This document shows, piece after piece, positions 1 through 12,193 of a DNA stretch of 64,000 nt (position 1 is its first letter; each line of letters begins with the position of its first letter). Made by a program: the position numbers and the translations under genes. The notes below the pieces were generated by a model that saw only the letters and a program-made list of their open reading frames with translations, searched no databases and was not told the DNA's origin. The DNA is from Cercis canadensis (Eukaryota; Streptophyta; Magnoliopsida; Fabales; Fabaceae): assembly GCA_003255065.1 (NCBI GenBank), contig QAOA01005184.1, positions 278,663 to 342,662 on the forward strand, given 5' to 3'.

Positions 1-1043
1 AGTAGAGTCTTGACTTTATTTGTCATGAATGAAACCACATGCAAATGTCAAATGACTGAAATCCAATCCATTAACTATGAAATCAACCTAATATACCGAG
101 ATGCTTGCACAGTCCCAAGTGAATTTGAGCTCGCAATTAAGTGATGCATTCCATATTTAATGAGAGAGATAATAAGAAGGAGATCATCCATATATCATAA
201 ATCGTCACGAAAGAACTCAACCCTTATCTGCAGATATATGTTTTACAGTCCCAGATGAATTTGAGTCGGCAATTCATTGATGTATTCTCTGTTTAATATT
301 GATAGATAAGAAGGATTAAGTCAAATGAATTTGAGTTCGCGATGAAGTGAAGTAGTTAAGCGAGTGACAAGATTTTTTTTTTTTTTAAAAAAGAGAAAAC
401 CCTAGCTAGCTAGAATTATCAAGAACTGTTATAAATCCCGGGTATCATTGGAAAAATGCAGAGAAACGGTTATAAGGTTGGATTGCAATATTATTATGGC
501 CATAGGGGTGGTCAACTGCAATTCGTCAACAACATTTTCAATCAATAAAACACATAAGTAGATCAAAAGAGAAAATTGTACATAGATTAATCACTTGAAA
601 TATCGTTTAAGCATTCTGATATTGCTGTGGATTTCCCCTTTTCCTCTTCTTTCTCCTTTCGTCCTACTATGTATCTTCGTGCAATTATTGTGCTGGCTTG
701 GCAATAAGCTAGTGAATTATCACATAGTAGCCCAATGCTTTGGTCTTTAAATTTACATCAATTTATGTAGGTGCTCAAAGAAACTACACTTGCCCTTTTT
801 TGGGAAGGGGTGAAAATGAAAGAAATATATTATAGGCTAGTTGCATTTTCATGAGATATATAATACATAATATTTTTCACAAACATATGATCTTTTTAGA
901 GAAGTTTAATCGATCTTAGACATTTTGCGAAGCATTTTTTGTAGCAAGTGTCATACGATGCTTCACTTCCTTTTCTACATTCTTTATTGCATTCTCTTCG
1001 GCACTTCGTTTGCAAACGAATTAATTTAGAGCGGTTATCATGT
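1..1043. other. Intergenic, no gene seen
   Basis: AT-rich sequence with no ORF that I can support. Between about 105 and 355 a degenerate motif recurs about three times (variants of 'gaatttgagctcgcaatta' followed by 'gatgcattc' and an 'agataagaagga'-like stretch). This suggests an old short tandem duplication. Function unknown. Confidence 0.5.
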
Positions 1044-1220
1044 TTATGAGCACCACCATCTAGTGAAGGAGGAGACCAAAGATGAGTAGAAAATGGAACA
1101 AAACGAAACGGAGATAAAGAACTGATATTCTTGGATCGATGTCTTCGGATGAATTACAATAAGAAGAAAACTTGAGATCGTCAAAATCACAAACACTCTC
1201 CTCCAAGCCTTTTGATCCAT
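1044..1220 (-). CDS. Small hydrophobic peptide ORF, copy 1 of a local family
   Basis: A 58-codon reading frame starts with MDQKAWRRVFVIL and ends in WWCS. The N terminus is a hydrophobic stretch behind a basic patch, as in a secretory signal. It resembles the starts of the ORFs near 4724 and 5726 (MDQNVWRRVLVIL, MDQNVWRKVLVL), and the DNA also matches around the start codon. I therefore chose this Met over the longer upstream-extended frame. The C terminus does not match copy 2, so this copy may be broken or the frame may have drifted. Family unknown. A short secreted signalling peptide is a guess from size and the signal-like N terminus only. Confidence 0.35.
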   Translation of the reverse strand: MDQKAWRRVFVILTISSFLLIVIHPKTSIQEYQFFISVSFCSIFYSSLVSSFTRWWCS

Positions 1221-2067
1221 GCTTAATCCAATTCAACTGTTCTATATCTTGTCTCTTAAGAATTATATTAAAGAAGCATTTATACTTGTGGAAATGGATA
1301 TGCATTATGGGGTAAAAAAATGTTGTGTTAATTCCTTGGAGTTGCAAAAAGTTCTTGAATTATAACATATATTATGTGCATAATAATTTATTCAAAGAAA
1401 ATTTTTGTACAATTCCTTATTGGCGACCTTAGTATGATAGAATGGCTTTTAAATAATGTGAAGAAATTTATGCTGTTTATTTTTATTTTTTTGGTTTTTT
1501 CAAGGTATCCTCAAGCTTTACCCAAGACTAATCCTCCGAAGTACTGTCAGACGCTAAAATGGAGATTGACATAGAATAATCTTGCTGTAACCATCTATTT
1601 GATTTTTAAATTGGTTTACATTAATTTAAAAAATTGCAAGTCTCTGGTGACATGCAGATTGCGTAATTGATTACCAAACACTAATTGTATTGTCCTAGTA
1701 CTAAAGGCTCTCACTCTCTTCTCTCTAAAGAGTCAACACTTGGGTACTCAAGTCGTCTCTAAAGCAAAAAATAAAATATATCTATAATTTTGTTTCTGAA
1801 AGCAATCTATATAACGTATTTGGTTTAATCAAACTAAGGAGTTTGTTCTGTTTTTGAGATTGAGAGTAATCTTTATTTATTTGCATTTTTTTTTTTTGTC
1901 TGAATTAGTCATGGAGAATTTGGTTTAAATAATGTCTTAAATTTACATTATATTTTTTATTGTGCAAGCAACCAAGAAGTGTATATAGCTATTCGCTCTT
2001 TTTTTTTTTTTTGGTGTAAGATATTCTGCCATATATACACAAATTATAAAACTGATTGGTTATTTCA

Positions 2068-2098
<31 letters not shown>

Positions 2099-2099
2099 N

Positions 2100-2133
<34 letters not shown>

Positions 2134-2385
2134 GCAAATCGAAGATTTTGTTTGAGGGAGGGAGAATTGTATCATTTCATAAGAAATATTAAAAATCTGT
2201 TTAACAATAATAACAACAACAACAACAACAACAAAAAACACTTCAGTGTTCCCTTGTTTTTCTTGAACTTCAACCATATGAATTTTATCTATATAAATTC
2301 CATAATTTAAAGAGGAAAAAAATATGAGCAAACTTTTTGTATATAATAATAACATGTTTTTGTTTTATAGTGTAGTTGGCACCAT
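1221..2385. other. Intergenic, AT-rich, homopolymer around an N
   Basis: No supported gene. A run of about 60 A with one N (2070-2127) and a short AAC microsatellite (about 2206-2234) generate artificial poly-Lys/Asn and poly-Phe reading frames. The poly-A/N run looks like an assembly join or a poly-A tail relic. Confidence 0.6.
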
Positions 2386-2389
2386 CTTA

Positions 2390-4080
2390 ATTGTAAGGGT
2401 CAGGGGTACTTGAGCAACGGATTCGATTCCCAATTCCCCTCCCTTGCCCATACTCCGATCCTTCTCTCAAAGTTCAAAATGCATTTTAAAGCTTATAAAA
2501 AAATGTATTTTAATAGTTTCTATAAAACTATTAATACTAAAATTTAAATGTACTGCAAGTCCCTATAATTTTGACAAATTTTGAATCAAATTCCTATAAT
2601 TTTTTTCCTCTTTTGAAGTCTTTATAACTTGAAATGTTTTTAATTGGGGTTCTGCTGTCACCTCCAGTTATAATTTCGTTAGTTTAGTGTTCACATGACA
2701 AATATCTTATCTATGTGATAATAAAAGAAGCGGATGTAGCACGAAAGTGACACAAAATTGACACATCATCATCTTTATCAACTTCAAACTTAAAGAGGAA
2801 AGAGCACATAAAATATATTAATGCAGGCAAGCGTACTTGAGCAAGGGATTTGATCCACCATTCTTCTTATTGGCCCCCTACACCTACTCCTCCCCTTATG
2901 TTTGAAATCTGATTTAATAGTTTCTAAAACACTATTGCATATACCAAATCTAGACATCAAAATATTAATATGGGCCAGTTGTACATGAGCAAGGGGTTTG
3001 ATCCTCCATTCCCTTCCCCTGCCCTTAGCCCTCTACTTTAATAGTTTCTAAAACACTATCATATGCCAAACCTCGAAATCAAATATCAATATAGGCTAGG
3101 TGTATTTGAGCAAGAGGTCTGATCCTCCATTCCCCTCCCCTGCCCTTAGCCTTTTGCTTTAATAGTTTCTAAAACACTATCATATACCAAATCTTGACAT
3201 TTAATATCAATATATGGGCTTGGTGTACTTGAGCAAGGGATTAATCACCCATTCCCCTCCCTTGCCCTTAGCCCTACTCCTCTCCAAAAGTGTGAAATAT
3301 GCTTTAATAGCTTCTAGAACACTATCATATACCAAATCTCGACATCAAATATTACTGTGGCCAAGTGTACTTGAGCAAGGGGTTTGATCCCTCATTCTCC
3401 TCCCTTGCTCTTATTAGCCCTATTCCTCTCCAAAAGTGTGAAATATGCTTTAATAGTTTCTAAAACACTATCATATACCGAATCTCAATATCAAATATTA
3501 ATATGGACCAAGTGCACTTGAACAAGGGGTCTGATCCCCCATTCAACTCCCCTACCCTTAGCCCTACTCCTCTTTCAAAGTGTGAAATCTGCTTCAATAG
3601 TTTCTAAAACACTTATCATACACTAAATCTCGACATCAAATATTAATATGGGCCAAGCGTACTTGAGCAAGGGGTTTGATCCCCCATTCACCTCCCTCGC
3701 CCTTAGCGTTACTCCTCTCCTAATGTGTGAAATCTACTTTACTAGTTTCTAAAACACTATCATATACTAATTCTCGACATCAAAATTCATTATGGGTTAG
3801 ATGTCTCGAGGAAGGGGTTTCATTCCCCATTCCCTTCCCCTCCCCTAGCTCTACCCCTCTTCCTGTGTGTGAAATCTACTTTAATAGTTTCTAAAACACT
3901 ACCATATATATACTAAATATTGACATCAAATAGTAATGTGGGCTAGGTGTACTTGAGCAAGGGGCTTGATCCCCGTTCAGCTCCCCTCTCCATATCCCTA
4001 CCCTTCTCAATAGTGTAAATGCGCTTTAATAGTTTCTAAAACACTAGTACTATCATATACCAAATCTAATAACCTTCAAT
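2390..4080. repeat. Degenerate tandem repeat, about ten units of 120-150 bp
   Basis: A unit containing variants of 'gtacttgagcaaggggtttg', then a C-rich 'atccccattcccctccc' part, 'cttagccctactcctctcc', and finally 'tttaatagtttctaaaacac' with 'tatcataccaaatctcgaca', recurs about ten times. The anchor motif lies near 2406, 2831, 2980, 3099, 3225, 3367, 3512, 3659, 3801 and 3949. The first two units are the most diverged. Units are head to tail with no unique spacers, so this is a minisatellite-like array, not CRISPR. No coding potential is seen. Confidence 0.8.
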
Positions 4081-4517
4081 TACACTATAAGATCTCAAAA
4101 TGTGAATGTTGGGGAATTTCTCAATAAAACATCTTATGAGACTGCAGGACATGTCAAAATGCTAATATTTGAAAATTTTCATTTATGAAAATATTGAGTG
4201 CATTTCAATAGAAAACTCTATATATTTAGACGAGCTTCTCACAGCTTTTAACAACACTTTATTATCCAAGATCGTAGGTTTTGGTAATGTCACTCTAGCA
4301 AAACACACTCATTAGTATCTAATAAATTATTACTCAGAAGACACAAGCACACACAGCGCAAACTGATTTAAAGGATTTATCCAAAATTTACGACCATTTG
4401 TAGAAGTTCACTTTAAGAAACCACTCTTCATAGAAGTCTAACTTTGTATGTACATTCTTCCATGCATCTGCTAAAACATTTTTGATATGGTTCTTCACTC
4501 TGCTTTTCACAATTTTT

Positions 4518-4724
4518 TTAACACATCCTTCTGCACTTCTGATACTCACGGCTTAACCGAGCTTCTAACCTGCGACGACCAGGAAGAGAAACAACAGGAG
4601 AAGAGAACCAGCTATATGCAATAGAAGATAAAGTAGTCACTTTCTTGTTTGAAATGGGAATCATAGTAACAACGCTTAGGATCACCAGAATCACCAAAAC
4701 TCTCCTCCAAACATTTTGATCCAT
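4518..4724 (-). CDS. Putative small secreted peptide, copy 2
   Basis: A 68-codon ORF from MDQNVWRR (an in-frame ATG three codons upstream, at 4733, is also possible). A basic N terminus leads into a hydrophobic run (VLVILVILSVVTMIPI). A linker with 'SSPVVSLPGRRR' follows, then a charged tail ending in YQKCRRMC with two Cys. This layout fits a small secreted precursor with a processed basic C-terminal peptide. That is inferred from architecture; I do not recognise the family. The gene and its flanks (about 4380-4760) are duplicated at about 5340-5770, and a more distant copy lies at 1044-1220. Confidence 0.4.
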   Translation of the reverse strand: MDQNVWRRVLVILVILSVVTMIPISNKKVTTLSSIAYSWFSSPVVSLPGRRRLEARLSREYQKCRRMC

Positions 4725-5549
4725 AGCTAACAAAGCTCAAGTCTTCTAATACTGTCTTTCAGTATAATACTTAAGCCATATTTATAGTTGCCCAAAATGT
4801 ATGATATAAATGCATAAAATGTTTAAAAAATTATATATGTTTGTGTCATCTATTTTGAATTAAGAATCCTCTTATAATATGATATTTATAGACATAGATG
4901 GGAATATATACTCTGAAATTTTTGGGCTTTGGTTAATTATAAATTTTATGTGGATCATTTTATTTAAATGGGTTTCATTAATACGATTATATACATATAT
5001 TGCAAAAATTTTGTGATGGCAAATAGATTGATATTAAGGATCACTATAACAAGAAAAGAAGGGCATTTTTGAGGATTGAAATTGTTGAAAAAGGTTGAAC
5101 AGGCTGCCAAGAATTGTTAGATATAATACCAAATAATTTTTACGTGCGGGGACGTATTAAATATAAAATCATTCTTAGACATTCACCTAAGAACTTAAGC
5201 GTTTTTTAGTTGAATTAGTTCTTGACATAATATCATAGTCTCTTTGACCAAAAACTTTCTATAAGTTACCCAAATTTCTCTCCACTATATCAACCTAGTG
5301 ACTTATTCATTGAGAAGGCCAAGTTTATTTAAAATTCTCAATTTAAAATTTTTTACATCCATCTGTAGAAGTGCAGTTTAAGAAATAACTCTTCAGAGAA
5401 GTCTAATATTTTCATTACATTCCCGAAAAGCATATTCTGAAACAATTTTGATATAATTCTTCATCATTTTCAGTTTCACAATTTTTTTCACACTTCTTAA
5501 TTATACCAACGGTTCAATTGAGGCTCTATATGGCGACGACTAGCATCCA

Positions 5550-5726
5550 TTAGAGGAGACAAATGATGAGTAGAAAGAGAAACAAGAGGAAAAGAGAACC
5601 ATATATATATATGGAATAGAATATAAAGAAAACACTTTCTTGTTTGAGATGGGAATAATCACAGTAAGAAAGGCTTAGGATCACCAGAATCAATACCAAA
5701 ACTTTTCTCCAAACATTTTGATCCAT
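5550..5726 (-). pseudogene. Small peptide ORF, copy 3, probably frameshifted
   Basis: The start (MDQNVWRKVLVL) and upstream DNA match copy 2. A small insertion ('aatacc' on the + strand near 5692) and later indels shift the frame, so the second half of the protein becomes an unrelated hydrophobic Ile/Leu/Phe run. The region that would match the Arg-rich C terminus of copy 2 is still visible at DNA level near 5500-5545 but out of frame. Most likely a decayed tandem duplicate. Confidence 0.45.
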
Positions 5727-5779
5727 AGCTAACAAAGCTCAAGTCTTCTAACACTGTATTTGGATATAAAATAATGCTA

Positions 5780-6427
5780 AAGCTACATTCATAGGTATCC
5801 AAAATGTATGATATAAATGCATAGAAGATTGAAAACCTTACGTTTGCCTCATTTTTTTGACCTAATTAAGAATACTCTTATAATATAATATTCATGGGGA
5901 ATAGATTTTTGAAAATTATGTGGCTTTGGTATAATTTAAATTGAAGTGGATCGATTTGTTTTAATGATTTTTTTTTTTAATTTTCATAGTCGTAGCTAAA
6001 ATTAAAAAANTAAAATAAAATTAACTTTCATCTTCTGAATCCTGAGTAGAATAGTATTGAAAGGAGATTTTCACAATATGATTGAAATTTCTTTGAGTAA
6101 ATCACATCTATCTCACTTGAGATATTGAAACATTAATTACGAACCTTAAGGGAGTGTTTGACTGTTTGTAATGTTTTACCTATTGTTGACATCCAAGATC
6201 CGAGCCCAAGATTGTACTGGGTCGGACTCCAACTTGGAGGTCTTCTTTGGTACAAGCCTAAGGACCTACAAAGGAAGTCTAGACCGGGTGGAGGCCCAAT
6301 GAAGACCCTCCGACAATCAAGTTAGTATAGGCTACAAGTCGGCATTAGAGAGTTAAAGAAAATGTAAGCACTATGCTACCGTCTCAATAATTGGGTGGAT
6401 TTGAGTGAGACTCATTTAATGATTTTG
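5780..6427. other. Intergenic, no gene seen
   Basis: AT-rich up to about 6170 (single N at 6010). From about 6185 a more GC-balanced stretch begins ('gacatccaagatccgagccc'), which reads like repeat-derived DNA. I found no open frame or terminal repeat that would identify it. Confidence 0.4.
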
Positions 6428-6729
6428 GTGTTATTGTGAAGATCTTAAAAAATTGAGTTACTCAGTATATACTATAACATATAATTCTTTATAAAATATA
6501 AAAATGACACAATATAAAAAAACGTGTCAAGAAATAACTTTTTTAAGTTTACTTTTTGACACGTTTTTTTTTTTTTTTTTNGTATAAAAAAATGTGTTAA
6601 GAAATAACTTTTTCAAGTTTATTTTTTGGCACTTTTTTTTATATTTTGTCGTTCTTACATTTTATAAAAAACTTTGTGTTGTAATACATATTAAGTGACT
6701 TAATTTTTTGAGATCTCTATAATAACACT
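6428..6729. repeat. Foldback MITE-like inverted repeat
   Basis: The two halves are inverted copies: 'gtgttattgtgaagatct' at the left matches the reverse complement of 'agatctctataataacac' at the right. The inner arms carry 'gtgtcaagaaataactt' and its inverted partner. The centre of the palindrome is a T run with a single N at 6581, where a hairpin would hinder sequencing or assembly. No clear target duplication is seen. Confidence 0.65.
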
Positions 6730-8243
6730 AAAATTATACTATAAATATCACTTAATTCTATCCAATGAAGAAGAATGTAGTACTATCACCCCTAAGAGAA
6801 GGGTGGTAGCATGACCCTAAAGAAAATATTAATTACCTCATACATGCTATTTATAGGTGTATTTGTGGTGGTTCTAGAGGTGCTGACGTGTCCAAGTGTA
6901 AGGTTTTGGGCCTCAGTGATAAAGCCCAATAGGCTTTAGCATCCGAATGTTGATATTGGACCGATATATTACCACATATTAAGCGAGGTAGATGTAATTT
7001 ACGCAATTTCTTTTACAAGCTAATGAGAGCACTTTACAATTAGATGTATCACCAATCAGAGAAGTGCTGGGATTTGGTATATTGTGATTTTTTATTCTCT
7101 CTATAATTTTCAATCACAGCATATTATTTCGTATGTCACGATACCTGAATTATGGGTCGGGTTACGTCACAAAAACTTTTGAGATCCTTGTGATCCTTTG
7201 AGGTTATATTTAGTACTATGGCCTTAATTTTTTTTTTTTTACACGGGTTAGCTTAGTTAAAAGCTATTAAGAGTCTTTGTTCTCAGTAAAAAAATTATTT
7301 TTATTTGAAAATCTTTAGTTATTTTCGTAATGTATTGATTTATTTAGTGATAATGTATAGAAACATTTTTTTTTATCTATTGTCATTGTAGAACGTTTCC
7401 ACTTTTGAATTGGTGCAATATTCCCAAAAGATTTTTTTTCTTTTTCTTTTTTTTTTTTTATCAGAAAGGTACTTCAATGACACTTTTTTTTGCTCTTAAG
7501 TTTTAGCTTGCCCACATCTTAGCTATAAATTTAGGAGGTAAAAAAAAAATTACACGAATTTTTGAATTAAAAATAGTTATGAATAGTTTTTTTTTTACAT
7601 AATTAATTTTAAATTCTTTCAACTGTTGATTTATACTGTATAACTCGACTTTTTAATATCTTTGCAATGACTGTAATTTCAAAACAAAAATCCCACACAA
7701 AATTGATAAAGTAACACTGCTCCTTAAATAGCTTAGCAATAACCTTATATTTAATACATAATTACTTTTGTCTTTACCATCCAAACAATCACCAACGTTT
7801 GGTACGTTACCATAAATTTCTCCAAACAACCACCGGTTTTTGCAATTCTTTAATTCATATTTACTCTTACAAACAGACAAAAACCATTTTCTTTTGTATA
7901 GATGCTCTCCACCTATTGGGTGGTTGGAAATTTTAGTGACCGACATGTCAGTTTAACTTACTTTTTTTCACTTTATCTTAANACTTTTTTTGCTTTTTTT
8001 TTTTTTTCTTCGTCAAAGTCGTACGAACGGATATTCCGTTGCAACAAAAGCTCGTAGTCTTCTTCTGAGAGAGTACTTTCGGATCTGAGATGTGTTTTTG
8101 ATAGATTTTATATTTGTGTGATCATTTTGTCCCTAAATCATGGTAGCAATGATTTTGTTCTAAAGTTTCGATTTTTCCTTGTGGGTTTCATTCATTTTCT
8201 GTCTCATCCTTTTGTTCCAATTTGATGCCCCAAATCTGATACC
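6730..8243. other. Intergenic and 5' region of the NC2-alpha gene
   Basis: No gene is supported up to 8040. The stretch from 6780 to 7190 looks repeat-derived; the stretch from 7200 to 8000 is T-rich with homopolymers and one N (7982). From about 8040 the sequence becomes more balanced and is probably the promoter-proximal region and 5' UTR of the gene starting at 8244. Confidence 0.45.
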
Positions 8244-11200
8244 ATGAGGAAGAAGCTCGATACCCGTTTTCCTGCTGTAAGTTCTCTCCACTTCCCTTTC
8301 TGAATTTTTTTGTTTTTGGTTAGTGTTATATTGTTTGGTAGCTAAGAAACCTATGGAAAGGGAAAGAAAATTGCTCCACTTTAATTGGGCATTTCCAGTT
8401 TTGCTGACTGTAATTGAACATATCTCCGTCGTTGGTTCAAATCGAAAGTGTTACTTAATTGTTGTAATTACTATTCACTATAATTTATGGGATATCTTTG
8501 GTTACTTTGGGGTTCTTGATAATTGAAGTTTATGCGGGTTCCGTCATGTGGGTTTTATGGAGCTATATGATGTTACTTTTGGGTTTATGGCTTGGTTTGA
8601 ATTCTGTGATTAGATTTAGTATAAAAATTGATCGATGGCAGCATCTCCACGGCTAATTATGTTGGAATTTTTTTTTTTTTTTTCTGATTTTTTATGATTG
8701 TGAAATTGTGATTCTCTTACTTGAATTATCTTTATAATCTGAAGATTTGCAGTCAGCACTTGACTGTCACTCACTTTTATGAATTATTAATTCATTTTGT
8801 TATACTTCGATATATATATATATATATATTTGTTCCTTTGTTGTTTCCTCTGCAACAAAGAGCTATTTAACATGCAAAGTATGCGTGTAAATGTGTACAT
8901 GGACTGATTTTTGCCAGGAAACTTCTAGATTTCTGATAGTCCTGGGATTTGTTTCTTATTCTTTGAAGTGATGCCAGTAGGACCTGTATCCTTTATGTAA
9001 CAGGGATTTAATATTAATTCATCCAATTTGAGTGAAAGATTGGTTAAGCAGAATACAACAGGTTAGAATGGCACCATCCAAACTGAAGTCAGAGCAGTGG
9101 CCTCAAAAAAAATTTCACTGTTTGCTGCTATCTGATGTTCGGATGAACTTCTTCACTCTCCAATCCAATATCATGCATGCAAATCATATGATTAGATATT
9201 GAATACCTACTCCACATTTTTTATATGTTCACCACTAAATAGTTAGCATTGTCAAATTATTTGTTCACTTGGAAATCTTCTTCTTAAGTCATGCCTAATC
9301 CTGTTAAAAAGCCAGCATAGTCTCCTCCTTTGGTGTGCTTCAATTTAAGTCTATGTGTGTGTGTGTGCAGAAGGGTGGGTGTTGTTTCAATCTTTAATTT
9401 TTACTCTTCCCCAATTAACAGGAATGTTGAAATGTAATTTTTCTTAATTGAATCCTTCTACTTATTTACTGCATAAGGATTGAGAATGTGAGGTCTTGTG
9501 AAAAATTCTGTTATCTAACAGAACCATCAATTTGCAGGCTCGAATAAAGAAGATAATGCAAGCAGATGAGGATGTTGGGAAGATAGCACTAGCAGTGCCT
9601 GTTCTAGTTTGTGAGTTGCTTTGAATTTCTGCATTATTAACTTTATGTCGCAGCTAGTTCTTATCTCATATGTTCTTGATGTTATTCTGGAATTCTTTGC
9701 AGCTAAGGCTCTGGAACTATTCTTGCAAGATCTTTGTGATCGTACTTATGAAATAACTCTTCAAAGAGGAGCAAAGACCATGAATTCGTTGCATTTGTAA
9801 GTGAAGGACTACTATGATGTGTATTATTTTGCTTTTGTTTCTCATGCTAACCGATTAGAATGAACTCAATAACATAGAATAATGCTTATGCAATTTGATT
9901 CTTTTAACTTTTGATCTTTGATGTTAATTCCCAGTGATGCTTATAGTTTTGGTGTCTGATTTACATTTGGAAGATAAAAGTGAAGCAAATTAAATAGTCA
10001 ATCCTTTTCTTTATAACTGTTGCTGTAATGGTAAACTAAGTATGAATAACTACAGTTGTTTTGGTGTGATATCTTATGATACTCTATATATGCTTTCAAG
10101 GGTCTTTGTTCATTGGGTGCATATCCGGGTGCGCTATAGTTTGTTAAAAGTTGTTCTCCTGCTCTATCATTATAATTATGAATTCTTCTTAAGCATGAAA
10201 GTCCAATTTTGGTGGCCTAATTTTCAGTCATGTGTTAACCTTTCTTGGCTTGCAATAAACTCTACTTATTAGCTATTTTATTCCAAACGATGCCCTACTT
10301 CCTCTATTTTTCTTGCACTCCCGACTAAATTGATTCAGCGTGAATTCAATGAGTCTTTGGGATGACAGTGATTTTACTGCCTCTAGTTAATACAGCCTCT
10401 GCCTGCACTTTGCTGCAAAGGAAGCTCTGGTTCTTGAGGGAATGGGAATGACCTTTTTCCTTATTCAAAATCTACTCAAACTACCGCTCAAAGCTCTTTG
10501 ACCTGATATATGTTAGATGTGTTATTCTAATTTTGAAACAACGGTCTCTTTCTTTTTACACTGTCCAGCAGCCATTTCCATTTTAATAGGCTATTTGGAG
10601 TGCTTGGTGAGTGCTGGTGTATCCTCAGAATTTGGAACAGTTTCTTCTTCAGTTCTAGAGGCTTATGATGATGTGTGATATATATTCTTTGGTGTAATTA
10701 GCACGATTTACTTGGTGAAATTTAATATGTATGTTAATTTTGATTTTGCGAAATACACATCTAGTTCGTCCCTTTTATGAGTATTTGTAGGAAAATGGTT
10801 GGATCTAAGTTAGCCATGTTGACAATGCTCAAATTTGTACTGCTAGTGTGCTTCTGGAGTATGTGCTATATTTAAGAAAGAGAGAACTATTACTTTCCTG
10901 TGCTATGCCTTGTTGGCCCAAAGCCCCAAAAAATCCCAACAGGCAGTGCTTTGTTTTTGTTGGGTTTTGTTGTTTGGGTTGAGATGGGGGGAGGAGGAGA
11001 AGGGGGTNNNTGGTGGTTATAATATATATTCTCTTATATATTTTTCTACGTTGGGTTATAGAACTATGTAATATTTTGGGCGTGTTTGAGTTTGATTATG
11101 ATATACTGCTTCTCTTTCTTGCATCCAAACTATAATTTTCTCTTGAATCATTAGTGCTAGATTTAAACTAACTAGATTTAAATCTAAATTGCAGAAAACA

Positions 11201-12193
11201 TTGTGTACAAAGCTTTAACGTCTTTGATTTTCTGAGGGATATAGTCAGCAGGGTTCCTGACTATGGGCATGGCCATGGTCATGGCCATGGCCATTCTGAG
11301 GCTGGTGATGATCGAGCCCTTCCAAAGAGAAGGTTTGAAGTCCGATTACCTTTTTCCTCCCTTACTCTTCTGTTGATCTATGTATGTAAGCTGATGTACT
11401 TGTGAATGCTATACTCTACCAGGAAAGCAGCAGGTGATGATTGCAATGACAGTGATGAAGAATCCAAGAGGAGCAAGATGGTAATTCAACTTTTCCTTAT
11501 AGTTGCATCCGACCCCTTAATACTACTCATCTTTTCCCCTTTCCCAATCATGGCAAAGTATTTTTCTTTATGCATTTTCAATCTGTGCTTTATTTCAGGT
11601 ATGATTCTCTAGATTCAACGTAGAAATCATTTTAGCCTATTATTTTGATGTCTAGCATGATGCATTCAATGACTTGCTGTCTAGCAGTTCCAGTTCCTTG
11701 ATAGCAGTCCCTTTTATTGCAGCTTGAAGTGAGCCACACAGGTGGTAGTGGTAGGGGAAGAGGCCGAGGTAGAGGAAGAGGTCGTGGACGAGGGGCTCGA
11801 ACTGCAGAAAAGGAGATCCATCATCAGGAGGTTGAATCTGAGCCTTGCACTTCTGCTCAGCCTAGCAGCAAACCTAATCCTAGTACAAGTGTGGTGATAG
11901 AAAATGGGTCGGAGTCAAAAGAGTTATCAAAGGAGAATGTGACTCCTGATGAAGGAACTCAGTCTCTCCGCAATATTGATCTGAATGCCAATGTGAATGA
12001 AAACGAGGAGAAAAATGCCTGCACAGGAGCAGCTCCTACCCCAGTGCCGGAACCTGCCACTGAGACTAAACATGAAGAATACCCAGGTTGGTCTCTTTCT
12101 GATGTGGACAAGATGGCCATTGACTCTATGCAGCTTGTACACCTTGGTAGACCATTAGAAGAGGATGAGGAGGATTATGATGAAGAAGGGTAG
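8244..12193 (+). CDS. NF-YC11: NC2-alpha / DRAP1-type corepressor (histone-fold subunit)
   Basis: Negative cofactor 2 alpha pairs with Dr1 (NC2-beta), binds TBP on the promoter and limits TFIIA/TFIIB entry; it acts in the nucleus. Six exons join in frame with GT..AG introns: 8244-8276, 9538-9610, 9703-9796, 11195-11332, 11423-11480, 11723-12193, giving 288 aa. The start is MRKKLDTRFPAARIKKIMQ, the typical beginning of this family. The histone fold covers about residues 8-95 (VGKIALAVPVLVSKALELF, LCDRTYEITLQRGAKT, LKHCVQSFNVFDFLRDIV). A run of five Gly-His pairs follows, then an acidic patch (DSDEESKRSK), an RG-rich segment with seven RG repeats, a variable tail with IDLNANVNEN, and an acidic C terminus (EEDEEDYDEEG). 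The long exon 1 to 2 intron is common for plant genes. Complete and apparently intact. Confidence 0.93.
11269..11298 (+). repeat. GGCCAT minisatellite coding for a Gly-His run
   Basis: Alternating 'ggccat' and 'ggtcat' codon pairs in exon 4 of the NC2-alpha gene encode five consecutive Gly-His pairs. Such a run can change length by slippage. It may bind metal or act as a flexible linker, but that is inference only. Confidence 0.7.

Noticed and set aside
2056-2355. Two overlapping ORFs rich in Lys or Phe
   Set aside because: They are translations of a poly-A/poly-T run with an N and of an AAC microsatellite, not genes.
2390-4080. Possible CRISPR-like array
   Set aside because: The units are contiguous and degenerate with no unique spacers, and the DNA is from a plant nucleus.
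7653-7946. 97-codon minus-strand ORF
   Set aside because: No recognisable domain, irregular composition, AT-rich spacer context, no duplicate to support it.
10042-10272. 76-codon ORF inside the NC2-alpha gene
   Set aside because: It lies wholly inside the intron between exons 3 and 4 and has no coding features.
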